Shown: positions 50,847 to 57,775 of the stretch, in pieces | Numbering within the stretch: the stretch's first letter is position 1 | Layout: every line of letters starts with the position of its first letter | NCBI GenBank assembly: GCA_035652315.1 | Contig: DASREA010000035.1 | Span: forward strand, 1-64,000 | Length of the DNA stretch: 64,000 nucleotides | Direction of reading: 5' to 3' | Source: CANKHA01 sp035652315 | Lineage (GTDB): Bacteria; Pseudomonadota; Alphaproteobacteria; Rhizobiales; Xanthobacteraceae | The notes under the pieces: generated by a model | Databases searched by the model: none | Told to the model about the DNA's origin: nothing | The model's input: only the letters and a program-made list of their open reading frames with translations | Program-made: the position numbers and the translations under genes

Positions 50847-52679
50847 TCACCGCAGCAGCCTCGTCGCCGATTCCAGCCAGGTGCGGGTTTGGGCATCCAC
50901 CAATGCGCTCAGCGTTTCCCGCACCTTGGCGTGATAACCGTCGATCCAGGCGGTCTCGTCCGGCGTGAGCAGCCTCGGCTCTATCAGGCGGCGGTCGATG
51001 GGCGCCAGCGTCAAGGTCTCGAAGCCGTTGAGCTGCTTTTCCGCATCCGCCGGCGCCGCCGCCGCGGTCACCAACACCAGATTTTCGATGCGGATGCCGT
51101 AGGCCCCGGCTTTGTAATAGCCCGGCTCGTTCGAAAGGATCATGCCGCGCTTGAGCGGGGTCGTGCCGAGTCTGGAAATGCGCGGAGGCCCCTCATGCAC
51201 CGACAGATAGCTGCCGACGCCGTGACCGGTGCCGTGGTCGAAATCGAGCCCGGCCGCCCAGAGATCCTTGCGCGCGAATGAATCGAGTTGCGCGCCGGTG
51301 GTGCCTTCGGGAAAGACGGCGCGCGCGATCGCGATATGGCCCTTGAGCACGCGGGTGAAGCGGTCGCGCATTTCGGCGCTGGGCTCGCCGACGATCACTG
51401 TGCGGGTCACATCGGTCGTGCCGTCCGGATATTGGCCGCCGGAGTCGATCAGGAACAGGTCGCCGGGGCTGACCCGGCGGTTGCTGTCGCGCGTCACCCG
51501 ATAATGCACCACCGCGCCATTGGCGCCGCTGCCGGCGATGGTGGGGAAGGACACGTCCTTGAGCAGCCCGGTTTCGCGGCGGAGGGTTTCCAGCACGGCG
51601 ACGGCGTCCATCTCGGTGATGCGCCCGCTGTCCGCCTCGCGGTCGAACCAGGCGAGAAAGCGCGTCAGGGCTGCGCCGTCGCGGCGATGCGCCTCGTGGG
51701 CGCCGCTGATTTCGGCGACATTCTTCACCGCCTTCATCAGCGCGACGGGATCAGGCCCGCGCAGCGGGATGCCGCCGCCTTGCTCGACGATTCTGACAAG
51801 TGCGTCCGCCGCGGTCGCTTGATCGAGCCGCAGCCGCGACTTGCCGGCTGCCGCGGCCGCAAGATCGGCGGCAAAGGCGTCCGGCTCGCGCAGATCGGCG
51901 AGGCGCTCCAGCGCGTCACGCACCGAATGGTTGAGCTTCTGCCCGTCGAGATAAACCCGCGGCCGGCCCTCGCGGCCGACGATGGCAAAGCCGAGCGCGA
52001 CGGGGACATGCGGCACGTCGCTGCCGCGGATGTTGAAGGTCCAGGCCAGTGCCTGCGGATCGGAAATGACCAGCGCATCGGCGCGCAGATTGCCGATTTC
52101 TTCGCGGACCCGCGCGAGCTTGGCGGCGGCGTCGATGCCGGCATAGCGCAGTTCATGCAGGACGACTTCGCCTCGTGGCGGCGCCGGCCGATCGGTCCAG
52201 ATCGCGTCGATCGGGTTGGGCTCGGCCGCGAGCAAGGTCGCTCGGGCGCTGGCGCAAGCCTTGCCGAGCTTTTCTGCCTGCTCTGCGGTATGCAGCCAGG
52301 GGTCGTAGCCCAGTTTGGTGCCGTGCGGCAGATTGGCTTGCAGCCATTCGGGGAGCGGCGATTCCACCAGATGTTCGATGCTAAAGACCGCCGTATCGGT
52401 CTGCGCCTGGGCCTGCAGCATGTACCGGCCATCGGTAAAGAGAAGAGCGCGGTCGGCAAGCACCAGGGCGACGCCGGCCGATCCGGTAAATCCGGTCAGC
52501 CAGGCGAGACGCTCTTCGCAGGCCGGCAGATATTCGCTTTGATGGCGGTCGGCGTGCGGCACGATGAAGCCGTCGAGCGCGCGCCGCTTCAATTCGGCGC
52601 GCAGGGCGGCCACGCGCGGCGCCACGCTGGCGGCGCCGCCGCTCGGATTCTCGAAAGTCTGAAACAGGGCTTCGTACAT
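50847..52679 (-). CDS. Aminopeptidase P family protein (M24B, Xaa-Pro aminopeptidase)
   Basis: A 610-residue three-domain M24B peptidase that removes N-terminal residues before proline. Two creatinase N-terminal-like domains precede the pita-bread catalytic domain. Metal ligands are seen in LIDSGGQYPDGTTDVTRT (two Asp), GHGVGSYLSVHEGPPRI (His), ILSNEPGYYKAGAYGIRIENL (Glu) and the final Glu region. The ATG at 52679 overlaps the prmA stop by one base (TGATG); one at 52682 is equally close. It is translated together with prmA. Confidence 0.92.
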   Translation of the reverse strand: MYEALFQTFENPSGGAASVAPRVAALRAELKRRALDGFIVPHADRHQSEYLPACEERLAWLTGFTGSAGVALVLADRALLFTDGRYMLQAQAQTDTAVFSIEHLVESPLPEWLQANLPHGTKLGYDPWLHTAEQAEKLGKACASARATLLAAEPNPIDAIWTDRPAPPRGEVVLHELRYAGIDAAAKLARVREEIGNLRADALVISDPQALAWTFNIRGSDVPHVPVALGFAIVGREGRPRVYLDGQKLNHSVRDALERLADLREPDAFAADLAAAAAGKSRLRLDQATAADALVRIVEQGGGIPLRGPDPVALMKAVKNVAEISGAHEAHRRDGAALTRFLAWFDREADSGRITEMDAVAVLETLRRETGLLKDVSFPTIAGSGANGAVVHYRVTRDSNRRVSPGDLFLIDSGGQYPDGTTDVTRTVIVGEPSAEMRDRFTRVLKGHIAIARAVFPEGTTGAQLDSFARKDLWAAGLDFDHGTGHGVGSYLSVHEGPPRISRLGTTPLKRGMILSNEPGYYKAGAYGIRIENLVLVTAAAAPADAEKQLNGFETLTLAPIDRRLIEPRLLTPDETAWIDGYHAKVRETLSALVDAQTRTWLESATRLLR

Positions 52680-53602
52680 CATTGGCACTTTATGGGGCGC
52701 TGCTGACGGCGGCAATGTGAGGGCCGTTTCAGCACCAGCGTGGCCCAACCCTCAAGCAGGATGCGGCGTTCCAGGACCAGACCTTGCGCGCGATAGGCGG
52801 CCAAGGCGGCGGGCGCCTGTGCGGCGAGAAGGCCCGAAAGAACCACGCGGCCGCCGGAGGAGACCAAGCCGGCCATCGGACGCGCCAAAAGCCTGAGCGG
52901 GCCGAGCAGGATATTGGCGAAGATAAGATCGAAAGGCCCGGCGGCGCGGAAGCGGCGACCCTGCAGGCCGCCGGCATGGACAATGTCGATCAGCGGCGCC
53001 ACGCCATTGTTGCGGATGTTTTGCCGCGCCACCGCGACGGCGCGTTCGTCGATGTCGCTCGCCAGCACGGGGCGGCGCAGCGCCCGCGCCGCCGCGATCG
53101 CCAGCACGCCCGTACCCGTTCCGACGTCGAGGACGCGCGCGCCGGGCGCGAGGCGCCTCAAGATTCCATCGAGAGCGGTCAGGCATCCGCGCGTGGTGCC
53201 GTGATGACCGGTGCCGAAGGCGAGCGCGGCCTCGATCTCGATGCCGATGCGGTGGCCGCGCAGCCGCGCGCGATGGTGCCGGCCATGGACGAGAAAACGT
53301 CCGGCTGCGACCGGCGTGAGGCCATCGAGCGCCGCCGCCACCCAATCCTTGGCGGCGAGCGGCTCAAAGCGCAGCGCATTGGCGAGGGCCGCGCCGCCGC
53401 TCAGCGCCACCAGCGCGCGGACGGCCGCTTCGTTCGGCGGCCCGGCGAAGTGCAGACTCAGCGTCCAGGAGCGGTCGGGATTTTCAAAAGCGGCGAGGGC
53501 GACGCCTTCGTCGGGCAGTGTCTCGCTCAGCGCCGCGTCAAGCGCGTGAATGGCCGCTGCTTCCGCGGTGACCCGCGCCACGTAGCTTTTTTCCAATGTC
53601 AT
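52679..53602 (-). CDS. prmA: Ribosomal protein L11 methyltransferase PrmA-like
   Basis: A 307-residue SAM enzyme. The N-terminal substrate-binding region is followed by EAALAFGTGHHGTTRGCLTAL, the SAM motif VLDVGTGTGVLAIAAARA, LASDIDERAVAVARQN, and FDLIFANILLGPL with the NPxY-like catalytic loop. PrmA trimethylates ribosomal protein L11 at several lysines and the N-terminus. It is coupled to the peptidase gene. The start faces the Flp-like pilin gene across 174 bases. Confidence 0.93.
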   Translation of the reverse strand: MTLEKSYVARVTAEAAAIHALDAALSETLPDEGVALAAFENPDRSWTLSLHFAGPPNEAAVRALVALSGGAALANALRFEPLAAKDWVAAALDGLTPVAAGRFLVHGRHHRARLRGHRIGIEIEAALAFGTGHHGTTRGCLTALDGILRRLAPGARVLDVGTGTGVLAIAAARALRRPVLASDIDERAVAVARQNIRNNGVAPLIDIVHAGGLQGRRFRAAGPFDLIFANILLGPLRLLARPMAGLVSSGGRVVLSGLLAAQAPAALAAYRAQGLVLERRILLEGWATLVLKRPSHCRRQQRPIKCQ

Positions 53603-53699
53603 GCACCGCTTATCAACAGGCCGCCGGTGGGGTTTTCAAATGCTTTTCCAGACTCGAGCCGATTTCCGGCAGCGGCAATAGCCCATGGCGCCTTCGCCG

Positions 53700-53715
53700 T
53701 TAATGCTTAATTAAC
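53700..53715 (+). promoter_or_regulatory. Perfect CtrA-type site upstream of the Flp-like pilin gene
   Basis: TTAA at 53700-53703, a 7-base spacer (TGCTTAA), then TTAAC at 53711-53715 match the CtrA consensus TTAA-N7-TTAAC exactly. It lies 61 bases before the pilin ATG and 98 before prmA on the other strand. In Caulobacter crescentus CtrA activates pilA from such a site, so control of this pilin by the cell cycle is plausible. Confidence 0.78.
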
Positions 53716-53776
53716 CCTGCGCTTTCGTGGGCCGGATCCCGCCGCTACAGCTTGCGCCGGACAAAAGACCCGTAAA

Positions 53777-53941
53777 ATGAAGACAAAGCTCCGGCAATTC
53801 TTCAGCGATCGGCGCGGCCAGGCGCTGCTCGCGCACGCGCTTTTGCTTTCCGCAATCTCCATGATGCTGGTGCCGGCGTTGCACGGCGTTGCCACGCGCT
53901 TGGCCGATGTCTTCAAACGCCTCGCCGAAGCACTGCGCTGA
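53777..53941 (+). CDS. Flp-like type IVb pilin
   Basis: A 54-residue protein (MKTKLRQFFSDRRGQALLAH...). It has the Flp layout: a short basic leader ending in Gly14, then a hydrophobic helix (ALLLSAISMMLVPALHGVA) and an amphipathic tail (TRLADVFKRLAEALR). Flp pilins are cleaved after this Gly by TadV-type peptidases and assembled by the Tad system. The usual Glu5-Tyr6 of the mature pilin is replaced by Ala-His, which is odd and could affect assembly. A CtrA box lies upstream. No other tad genes are in the window. Confidence 0.65.
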   Translation: MKTKLRQFFSDRRGQALLAHALLLSAISMMLVPALHGVATRLADVFKRLAEALR

Positions 53942-54077
53942 TTATTCCACAGCAGCGCACCGGCTTGTCCACAGCTTGTCCCCCAGCTTGACCGGCGCTT
54001 GGCCGCTGTGGAGCGCGGGCGAGGCTGTGGCTTCCCGCCTGCCGCGAAGCGTTATATCCCGTGGGCCTGGAGGCACC

Positions 54078-54572
54078 ATGCAAGAATCCACACCACCGAA
54101 AAAGAGCGCCCATCCGGTCCTGCGCTGGCTGCAAAGCACGTCCAAGCGCACCTTCGTTCTCTATCCGGTCCTGATCGTTGTCTTTCAATATCTCTGGACC
54201 GGCGGCCATATCGCGTTTCAGCCGCTCGGCCTGATCCTGCTCGCCTGGGGCTATCTGCAATACCGCCTGGCCGGGCAGTACCGCACGCGCCTCGGCGGCG
54301 GTGGTCCCGGCATCGAAGTGCCGCCCGACCGCATCGTCGACACCGGCATCTACGCCTATACGCGCAACCCGATGTATCTCGGCCACATGATCTACATGCT
54401 CGGCCTTGCCGTGACCTTCTGGTCCTGGGCGGCGTTGCTGCTGCTCGCCGGGCATATCGTTTGGTTCGAGGGACGCGCCCGTGACGACGAGGAACGGCTC
54501 AGGCGGAGATTTGGCGCGCCTTATGCGGACTACCAGCGCCGGGTGAAGCGCTGGATTCCTTTTGTGTACTGA
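54078..54572 (+). CDS. Isoprenylcysteine carboxyl methyltransferase (ICMT) family protein
   Basis: A 164-residue membrane protein. Hydrophobic segments lie at about residues 23-45, 48-65 and 105-130. The family signature is PPDRIVDTGIYAYTRNPMYLGHMIYMLGLA, with key residues GxYxxxRNPMYxG and the C-terminal DDEERLRRRFGAPYADYQRRVKRW. These proteins methylate small molecules or lipids using SAM. GGAGG 5 bases before the ATG gives a strong ribosome-binding site. Substrate unknown. Confidence 0.88.
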   Translation: MQESTPPKKSAHPVLRWLQSTSKRTFVLYPVLIVVFQYLWTGGHIAFQPLGLILLAWGYLQYRLAGQYRTRLGGGGPGIEVPPDRIVDTGIYAYTRNPMYLGHMIYMLGLAVTFWSWAALLLLAGHIVWFEGRARDDEERLRRRFGAPYADYQRRVKRWIPFVY

Positions 54573-54612
54573 TTTCTTCGCCGGCCGCCGAGAAGCGCAA
54601 TCGGCGCGCGGC

Positions 54613-54640
54613 AAAACGCCGGAGCCCATGGGCTCCGGCG
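54613..54640 (-). terminator. Hairpin with T4 run downstream of the SANT-like gene
   Basis: A perfect 24-base palindrome at 54617-54640 (arms CGCCGGAGCC and GGCTCCGGCG around CATG) is followed on the reverse strand by TTTT at 54613-54616. It could terminate the reverse-strand gene 54749-54955, whose stop is about 109 bases away. On the plus strand no T-run follows, but it could also protect the 3' end of the methyltransferase transcript. Confidence 0.5.
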
Positions 54641-54748
54641 GCTGCAAATCACGGATGGCTGCAAGTCTGCGCCTCAGCCGCGACTTAAACGAGGGACGCG
54701 ATCCGGTTGGGAAAAGATCGAAGTGAAATCGGCGGGCCCCCGGCGGCG

Positions 54749-54955
54749 TTATTTCTTGCGCGCGGCCCGCGACCGCTTCCCGCGGCGGAGCGCGTTCAGC
54801 GACAGCCGCAGCGCCATCGCCTTCTGCCGCACCGCGCCTTCGCTGCGCTTGAGCAGCTTCGCGATCTTGCTGGCTGGAACGTGATTTTTCGCCGCCGCGC
54901 GCAGCGCCTTGACTTCCTCGGCGAGCCAGGCGCGCCGCTTCGTCTTCTTGGCCAA
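54749..54955 (-). CDS. Small SANT/Myb-like DNA-binding protein
   Basis: A 68-residue basic protein with AWLAEEVKALRAAAKNHVPASKIAKLLKRSEGAVRQKAMALRLSL, a SANT/Myb-like helix-turn-helix (key residues W, E, L, SxxxIAxxLxRSExAVRxKA), followed by a Lys/Arg-rich tail. A TTG start at 54955 is chosen because AGGAGG stands exactly 5 bases before it; an in-frame ATG at 54994 lacks a ribosome-binding site and adds unconserved residues. The protein probably binds DNA; targets unknown. Confidence 0.75.
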   Translation of the reverse strand: MAKKTKRRAWLAEEVKALRAAAKNHVPASKIAKLLKRSEGAVRQKAMALRLSLNALRRGKRSRAARKK

Positions 54956-55252
54956 TGTTGCCTCCTGCACTGTTTGAAAAGGCGCTTGTAGCACAGCGTT
55001 TCCGGATGAGAACTGTATTTTAGTTTAAGGCTTTCGCAGAGATTAAATGGATGTCACAGCCGCGACGGCCCCGCAAACGGCGGCGATCAAATAAGCGGCA
55101 GCCGCGCCGGTCAATCGGAAAGCCCCGATCACGGCAATTTGCCGCATGCTTTCGCCGCGCCGTTCCCCGGCGCCGAACGGCGCGGAACCTCCGCCGCGCG
55201 GGAAAAGTTGCCCTCGATGAAGCCGATACCGGCGCACGGAGATGGAACGCCG

Positions 55253-55582
55253 ATGAAACAGAAGCCTCAAGCCAAGAAGCAGCTTTTGCAGGCGCGCGGC
55301 CGACCGCGCACCGAATTCGCCAACCAGGACGAGGTGAGCGGCGCGGACGAGGCGGCGCTGCCGTCCGCCACAGGCCGCGAGGAAAGCCGCGCCGCCGACG
55401 AGCCGTTGCGCGATTTCGAGGCCGAGGTGAAAACGCACGAGCGCGGCGGCCGCCCGCGCAGCGAGATGACCGGCGGTCGGGAAGGCGGCACGCCGGGCGA
55501 GGACGAGGACGGCCTCGACGAAGTGGCGCGCGCCCTGCGCGACGCCGCCGAAGCGCCGCCCGGCCGCAACAAGGAACTCTGA
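55253..55582 (+). CDS. Charged, probably disordered protein, unknown function
   Basis: A 109-residue protein starting MKQKPQAKKQLLQARGRPRTEFA, rich in Glu, Asp, Arg and Gly with no cysteine. RGRPRTEFANQ and GGRPRSEMTGG form a loose repeat. It looks disordered. Start choice: the ATG at 55253 after GGAACGCCG; 55217 and 55139 are possible upstream starts. The frame keeps typical codon bias to 55582, six bases before the convergent gene's stop. No family recognised. The 297 bases before it contain no other gene. Confidence 0.55.
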   Translation: MKQKPQAKKQLLQARGRPRTEFANQDEVSGADEAALPSATGREESRAADEPLRDFEAEVKTHERGGRPRSEMTGGREGGTPGEDEDGLDEVARALRDAAEAPPGRNKEL

Positions 55583-55588
55583 ACGCGT

Positions 55589-55858
55589 CTAGTGTCGCGC
55601 CGCCGGCTTCGCCGCCGAGGTCTTATAGGGATTCGGCCGGCCCAAGGACTCGTAGACGCGGCCGACGCATTCCTCGAAGCGTCCGACGTGGCCCCAGCGG
55701 TCGTAAAAGGTGATGTTGATGCCGCCTTTGCCGTCGCGTTCGCAGGTCGCTCCGACCTCCAGCGCGCATTTGCCGAACGGCCCGACGCAATCGTCGGCTG
55801 TGGCGGATTGGACGCCGAGCACGACGCCGAGCGCGGTGGCGAAGAGAAGCGTTTTCAT
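55589..55858 (-). CDS. Secreted cysteine-containing small protein, unknown function
   Basis: An 89-residue protein. The signal peptide is MKTLLFATALGVVLGVQSATA; the mature part has four cysteines (DDCVGPFGKC, ATCERDGKG, EECVGRVY) that could form two disulfides, then a RWGHVGRFEECVGRVYESLG stretch. The ribosome-binding region is GGGGGG, 4-9 bases before the ATG. A CAP-domain gene follows upstream on the same strand 62 bases away. No named family recognised. Confidence 0.68.
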   Translation of the reverse strand: MKTLLFATALGVVLGVQSATADDCVGPFGKCALEVGATCERDGKGGINITFYDRWGHVGRFEECVGRVYESLGRPNPYKTSAAKPAARH

Positions 55859-55920
55859 GTCACCCCCCAAGGAAACACGGAACCGCTTCAACTTACCGGA
55901 GAATGGCGGGCGCGGGAAGC

Positions 55921-56415
55921 TCAGCGCTTCTTGTGCGCGGCCTGCGGCGGCGCCGCCACGGCCTCTTCCAGATAGGCATGGGTGCGGCCGCGCGCCGGAG
56001 GCGGGGCGCCGCCGCCCAATTCCATCACCCAATACCGCGTGCCGGAGGAGGATAAAGCGGAGCCGAGTCCGTAGCTCGACACGTCGGTGCGCAGCATGTT
56101 GGCGCGGTGATGCGCCGACGCCGCCCATTGCGCGATGGCGCAGCTTTCGCTCGCGCAGCCATAGCTGACATTCTCGGCGGTCGCGCCGTCCGGCCCGCGC
56201 GAGGTGAAGAAGCCGGCATGGTCGAGCGCGCCGCGCCGCGCCAGGTCGTAGGCGTGCGCATAGGCCATGCTGGAAAGATGCGCGCTGACTTTGAGCGCCT
56301 TGCGCCCGTGCGCGGCGCGGAAGCCGTTGAGGTCGGACGCCCGCGCGACGGAGGCGGCCGCCGATAGCGCGAGCGCGATCAGACAAAAACCGGCAATCCT
56401 GCGGCGGATCCGCAT
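55921..56415 (-). CDS. CAP (SCP/PR-1) domain secreted protein
   Basis: A 164-residue exported protein. The signal peptide (about residues 1-26) is followed by a CAP fold: LNGFRAAHGRKALKVSAHLSSMAYAHAYDLARRG with DHAGFFTSR, ENVSYGCASESCAIAQWAASAHHRANML and YWVMELGGG. The conserved CAP His and Glu are present (DHAGF, AENV). Bacterial CAP proteins are secreted or periplasmic; their job is usually unknown. A cysteine pair (CASESC) could form a disulfide. It is on the same strand as the RlpA-like gene. Confidence 0.87.
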   Translation of the reverse strand: MRIRRRIAGFCLIALALSAAASVARASDLNGFRAAHGRKALKVSAHLSSMAYAHAYDLARRGALDHAGFFTSRGPDGATAENVSYGCASESCAIAQWAASAHHRANMLRTDVSSYGLGSALSSSGTRYWVMELGGGAPPPARGRTHAYLEEAVAAPPQAAHKKR

Positions 56416-56498
56416 GACGAAGACTCCCCCTGGCTTGCGCGGATTATGCGGGGACGCCGCGCGCCGGACAAGGTCCCGCCCGGCGCATCGCGGCGCTC

Positions 56499-56885
56499 TC
56501 AGCCGATGCAGACATATTGCGTGCCGCTCATGCCGAGGCGGCTCGCGGCGCCGCGCGCGAGGTCGAGCCGGGCGCCTTTCGCATAGGCGATGCCCCAAGG
56601 CCCCCGGTCGTTGACGCGCACCGCGAGCGAGCGGCCGTTGCGCGGATTGGTCACGGTCAGCGTGGTGCCGAGCGGCCAGCTGCGCGCGGCCGCGGTGTTG
56701 CCGTTGGCGTCGAAGGCTTCGCCTGAGGCGGTGTGCCGCCCCGAGGCATAGGAGCTCGCCAGCACTTCCTGTCCCGCGCAATTGCCGGTCGGCTTGACGA
56801 ATTTATGGATCGAGCCCCATCCCGCCGCGTTGGCCGCAGTGAGCGTGAGCAGGCTGGCGAGCAGCCCGGCGCCGAAAATTTTCAT
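56499..56885 (-). CDS. RlpA-like double-psi beta-barrel protein
   Basis: A 128-residue exported protein. The signal peptide is MKIFGAGLLASLLTLTAANA; the rest is one double-psi beta-barrel: LASSYASGRHTASGEAFDANGNTAAARSWPLGTTLTVTNPRNGRSLAVRVNDRGPW (key: ASxYxxGxxTASGExFD, PLGTxLxVTN, VxVNDRGPW with the catalytic-type Asp). RlpA proteins cleave or bind glycan strands at the septum. There is no SPOR domain or lipobox, so it is a shorter secreted relative. Two cysteines (NCAGQE, YVCIG) may pair. Confidence 0.85.
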   Translation of the reverse strand: MKIFGAGLLASLLTLTAANAAGWGSIHKFVKPTGNCAGQEVLASSYASGRHTASGEAFDANGNTAAARSWPLGTTLTVTNPRNGRSLAVRVNDRGPWGIAYAKGARLDLARGAASRLGMSGTQYVCIG

Positions 56886-57049
56886 GCCGTGGTCCCCTTC
56901 GATGGTGTGTCGGGGGCACGGTAGGGCGGCTCAATGGGGCGAGAGCATGGCGGGCCGGGCGCCGGCGGTATCGCGGTGGGCAGCCATGCGGCGCTACCGG
57001 CCGGAATCACGCGAATGTCATGGGTGGTGAAGCGATATCGCTTTTCTTC

Positions 57050-57134
57050 GTCATGCCCGCGCTCGTCGCGGGCATCCCGCTTAGGAAGGCAGTGCGCCCC
57101 TTATCGAGATGGCCGGGTCAAGCCCGGCCATGAC
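57050..57134. repeat. Repeat, family B
   Basis: Starts GTCATGCCCGCGCTCGTCGC and ends GGCCGGGTCAAGCCCGGCCA followed by TGAC. Two hairpins: GCCCGCG/CGCGGGC and GGCCGGG/CCCGGCC. It lies in the 438-base gap after the RlpA-like gene, which otherwise holds only further repeats at 57175 and 57291. Confidence 0.75.
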
Positions 57135-57174
57135 GAAAGAGAAAAGCCTGAGCGGTCTGAAAATCGAATCTGCC

Positions 57175-57280
57175 GTCATTCCGGGCGCGGGTGTAAGCCC
57201 GCGAACCCGGAATCCAGAAGCAAGTTCGGAGCATGCATCTGGATTCCGGGCCCGCTCGCTCGCTCGCGTCCCGAAATGAC
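57175..57280. repeat. Palindromic repeat, family A
   Basis: A 106-base copy starting GTCATTCCGGGCGCGGG and ending CCCGAAATGAC, with inner arms CCCGGAATCCAG and CTGGATTCCGGG. It is one of the two best-preserved solo copies. It stands between two family B fragments. Confidence 0.88.
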
Positions 57281-57290
57281 AAATCATTTT

Positions 57291-57329
57291 GTCATGGCCG
57301 GATGTGTTCCGGCCATCCACGTCTTAACG
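57291..57329. repeat. Repeat, family B fragment
   Basis: GTCATGGCCGGATGTGTTCC followed by GGCCATCCACGTC forms a GGCCGGA/TCCGGCC hairpin. Its end overlaps the stop of the small reverse-strand gene at 57324. Confidence 0.6.
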
Positions 57330-57530
57330 CCGGACATACAGCGGCTCGTCGCCGCCCGGACGATATCCCGGATTGGCAATGAGCGCGCCGCAACGAATAC
57401 CGGCATCGGTAGCAAAGCCGTAGCACCAACAGCCCATGCGATAGGCGAAGGCGAACGGTCCGCGGCAATCGGTTTTGAACGCCAGTTCGCACAGCAAAAA
57501 GCCGAGCCAATCGAAGACGTAATAACGCAT
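57324..57530 (-). CDS. Possible small cysteine-rich protein, unknown function
   Basis: A 68-residue product, MRYYVFDWLGFLLCELAFKT then DCRGPFAFAYRMGCWCYGFA, with five cysteines and many aromatics. The sequence is not low-complexity, and the frame keeps G/C at third positions, but there is no ribosome-binding site before the ATG. It sits between repeats. It may be real or the remnant of a larger gene. Confidence 0.4.
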   Translation of the reverse strand: MRYYVFDWLGFLLCELAFKTDCRGPFAFAYRMGCWCYGFATDAGIRCGALIANPGYRPGGDEPLYVRR

Positions 57531-57551
57531 GCGATCGCGCATATCAGGATG

Positions 57552-57749
57552 CTATCTCGCGCTTGAGCGCACGGCTTTTGGCTTCGTCTCAATGCCAAGT
57601 ATTCGCCGTGCCGCGCGCGCGTTGCGGGCGCTCGGGATAACGCGATGCACGACGACGTCCGCCTTCTCGCCGCGCGCATATTTTAGCGCCTCGTTGAGGC
57701 TGAGTAGAATGTCGTCGGCCAGCTGGCTTTTTTTTACTTTCTTTGCCAT
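57552..57749 (-). pseudogene. Truncated HigA/NadS-type antitoxin-like protein lacking its HTH
   Basis: A 65-residue product: MAKKVKKSQLADDILLSLNEALKYARGEKADVVVHRV, then NARAARRILGI and a short tail. The first part matches the N-terminus of HTH-type antitoxins or regulators (a SLxEALxYAxGxK helix, then an RAxRxxLG helix), which normally continue into a helix-turn-helix of about 50 residues. Here a stop follows directly, so the DNA-binding domain is missing. No toxin gene is next to it. It lies 26 bases after the EVE gene on the same strand. Confidence 0.42.
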
Positions 57750-57775
57750 GACGCCATAATGTCACTCCTGTTTTG

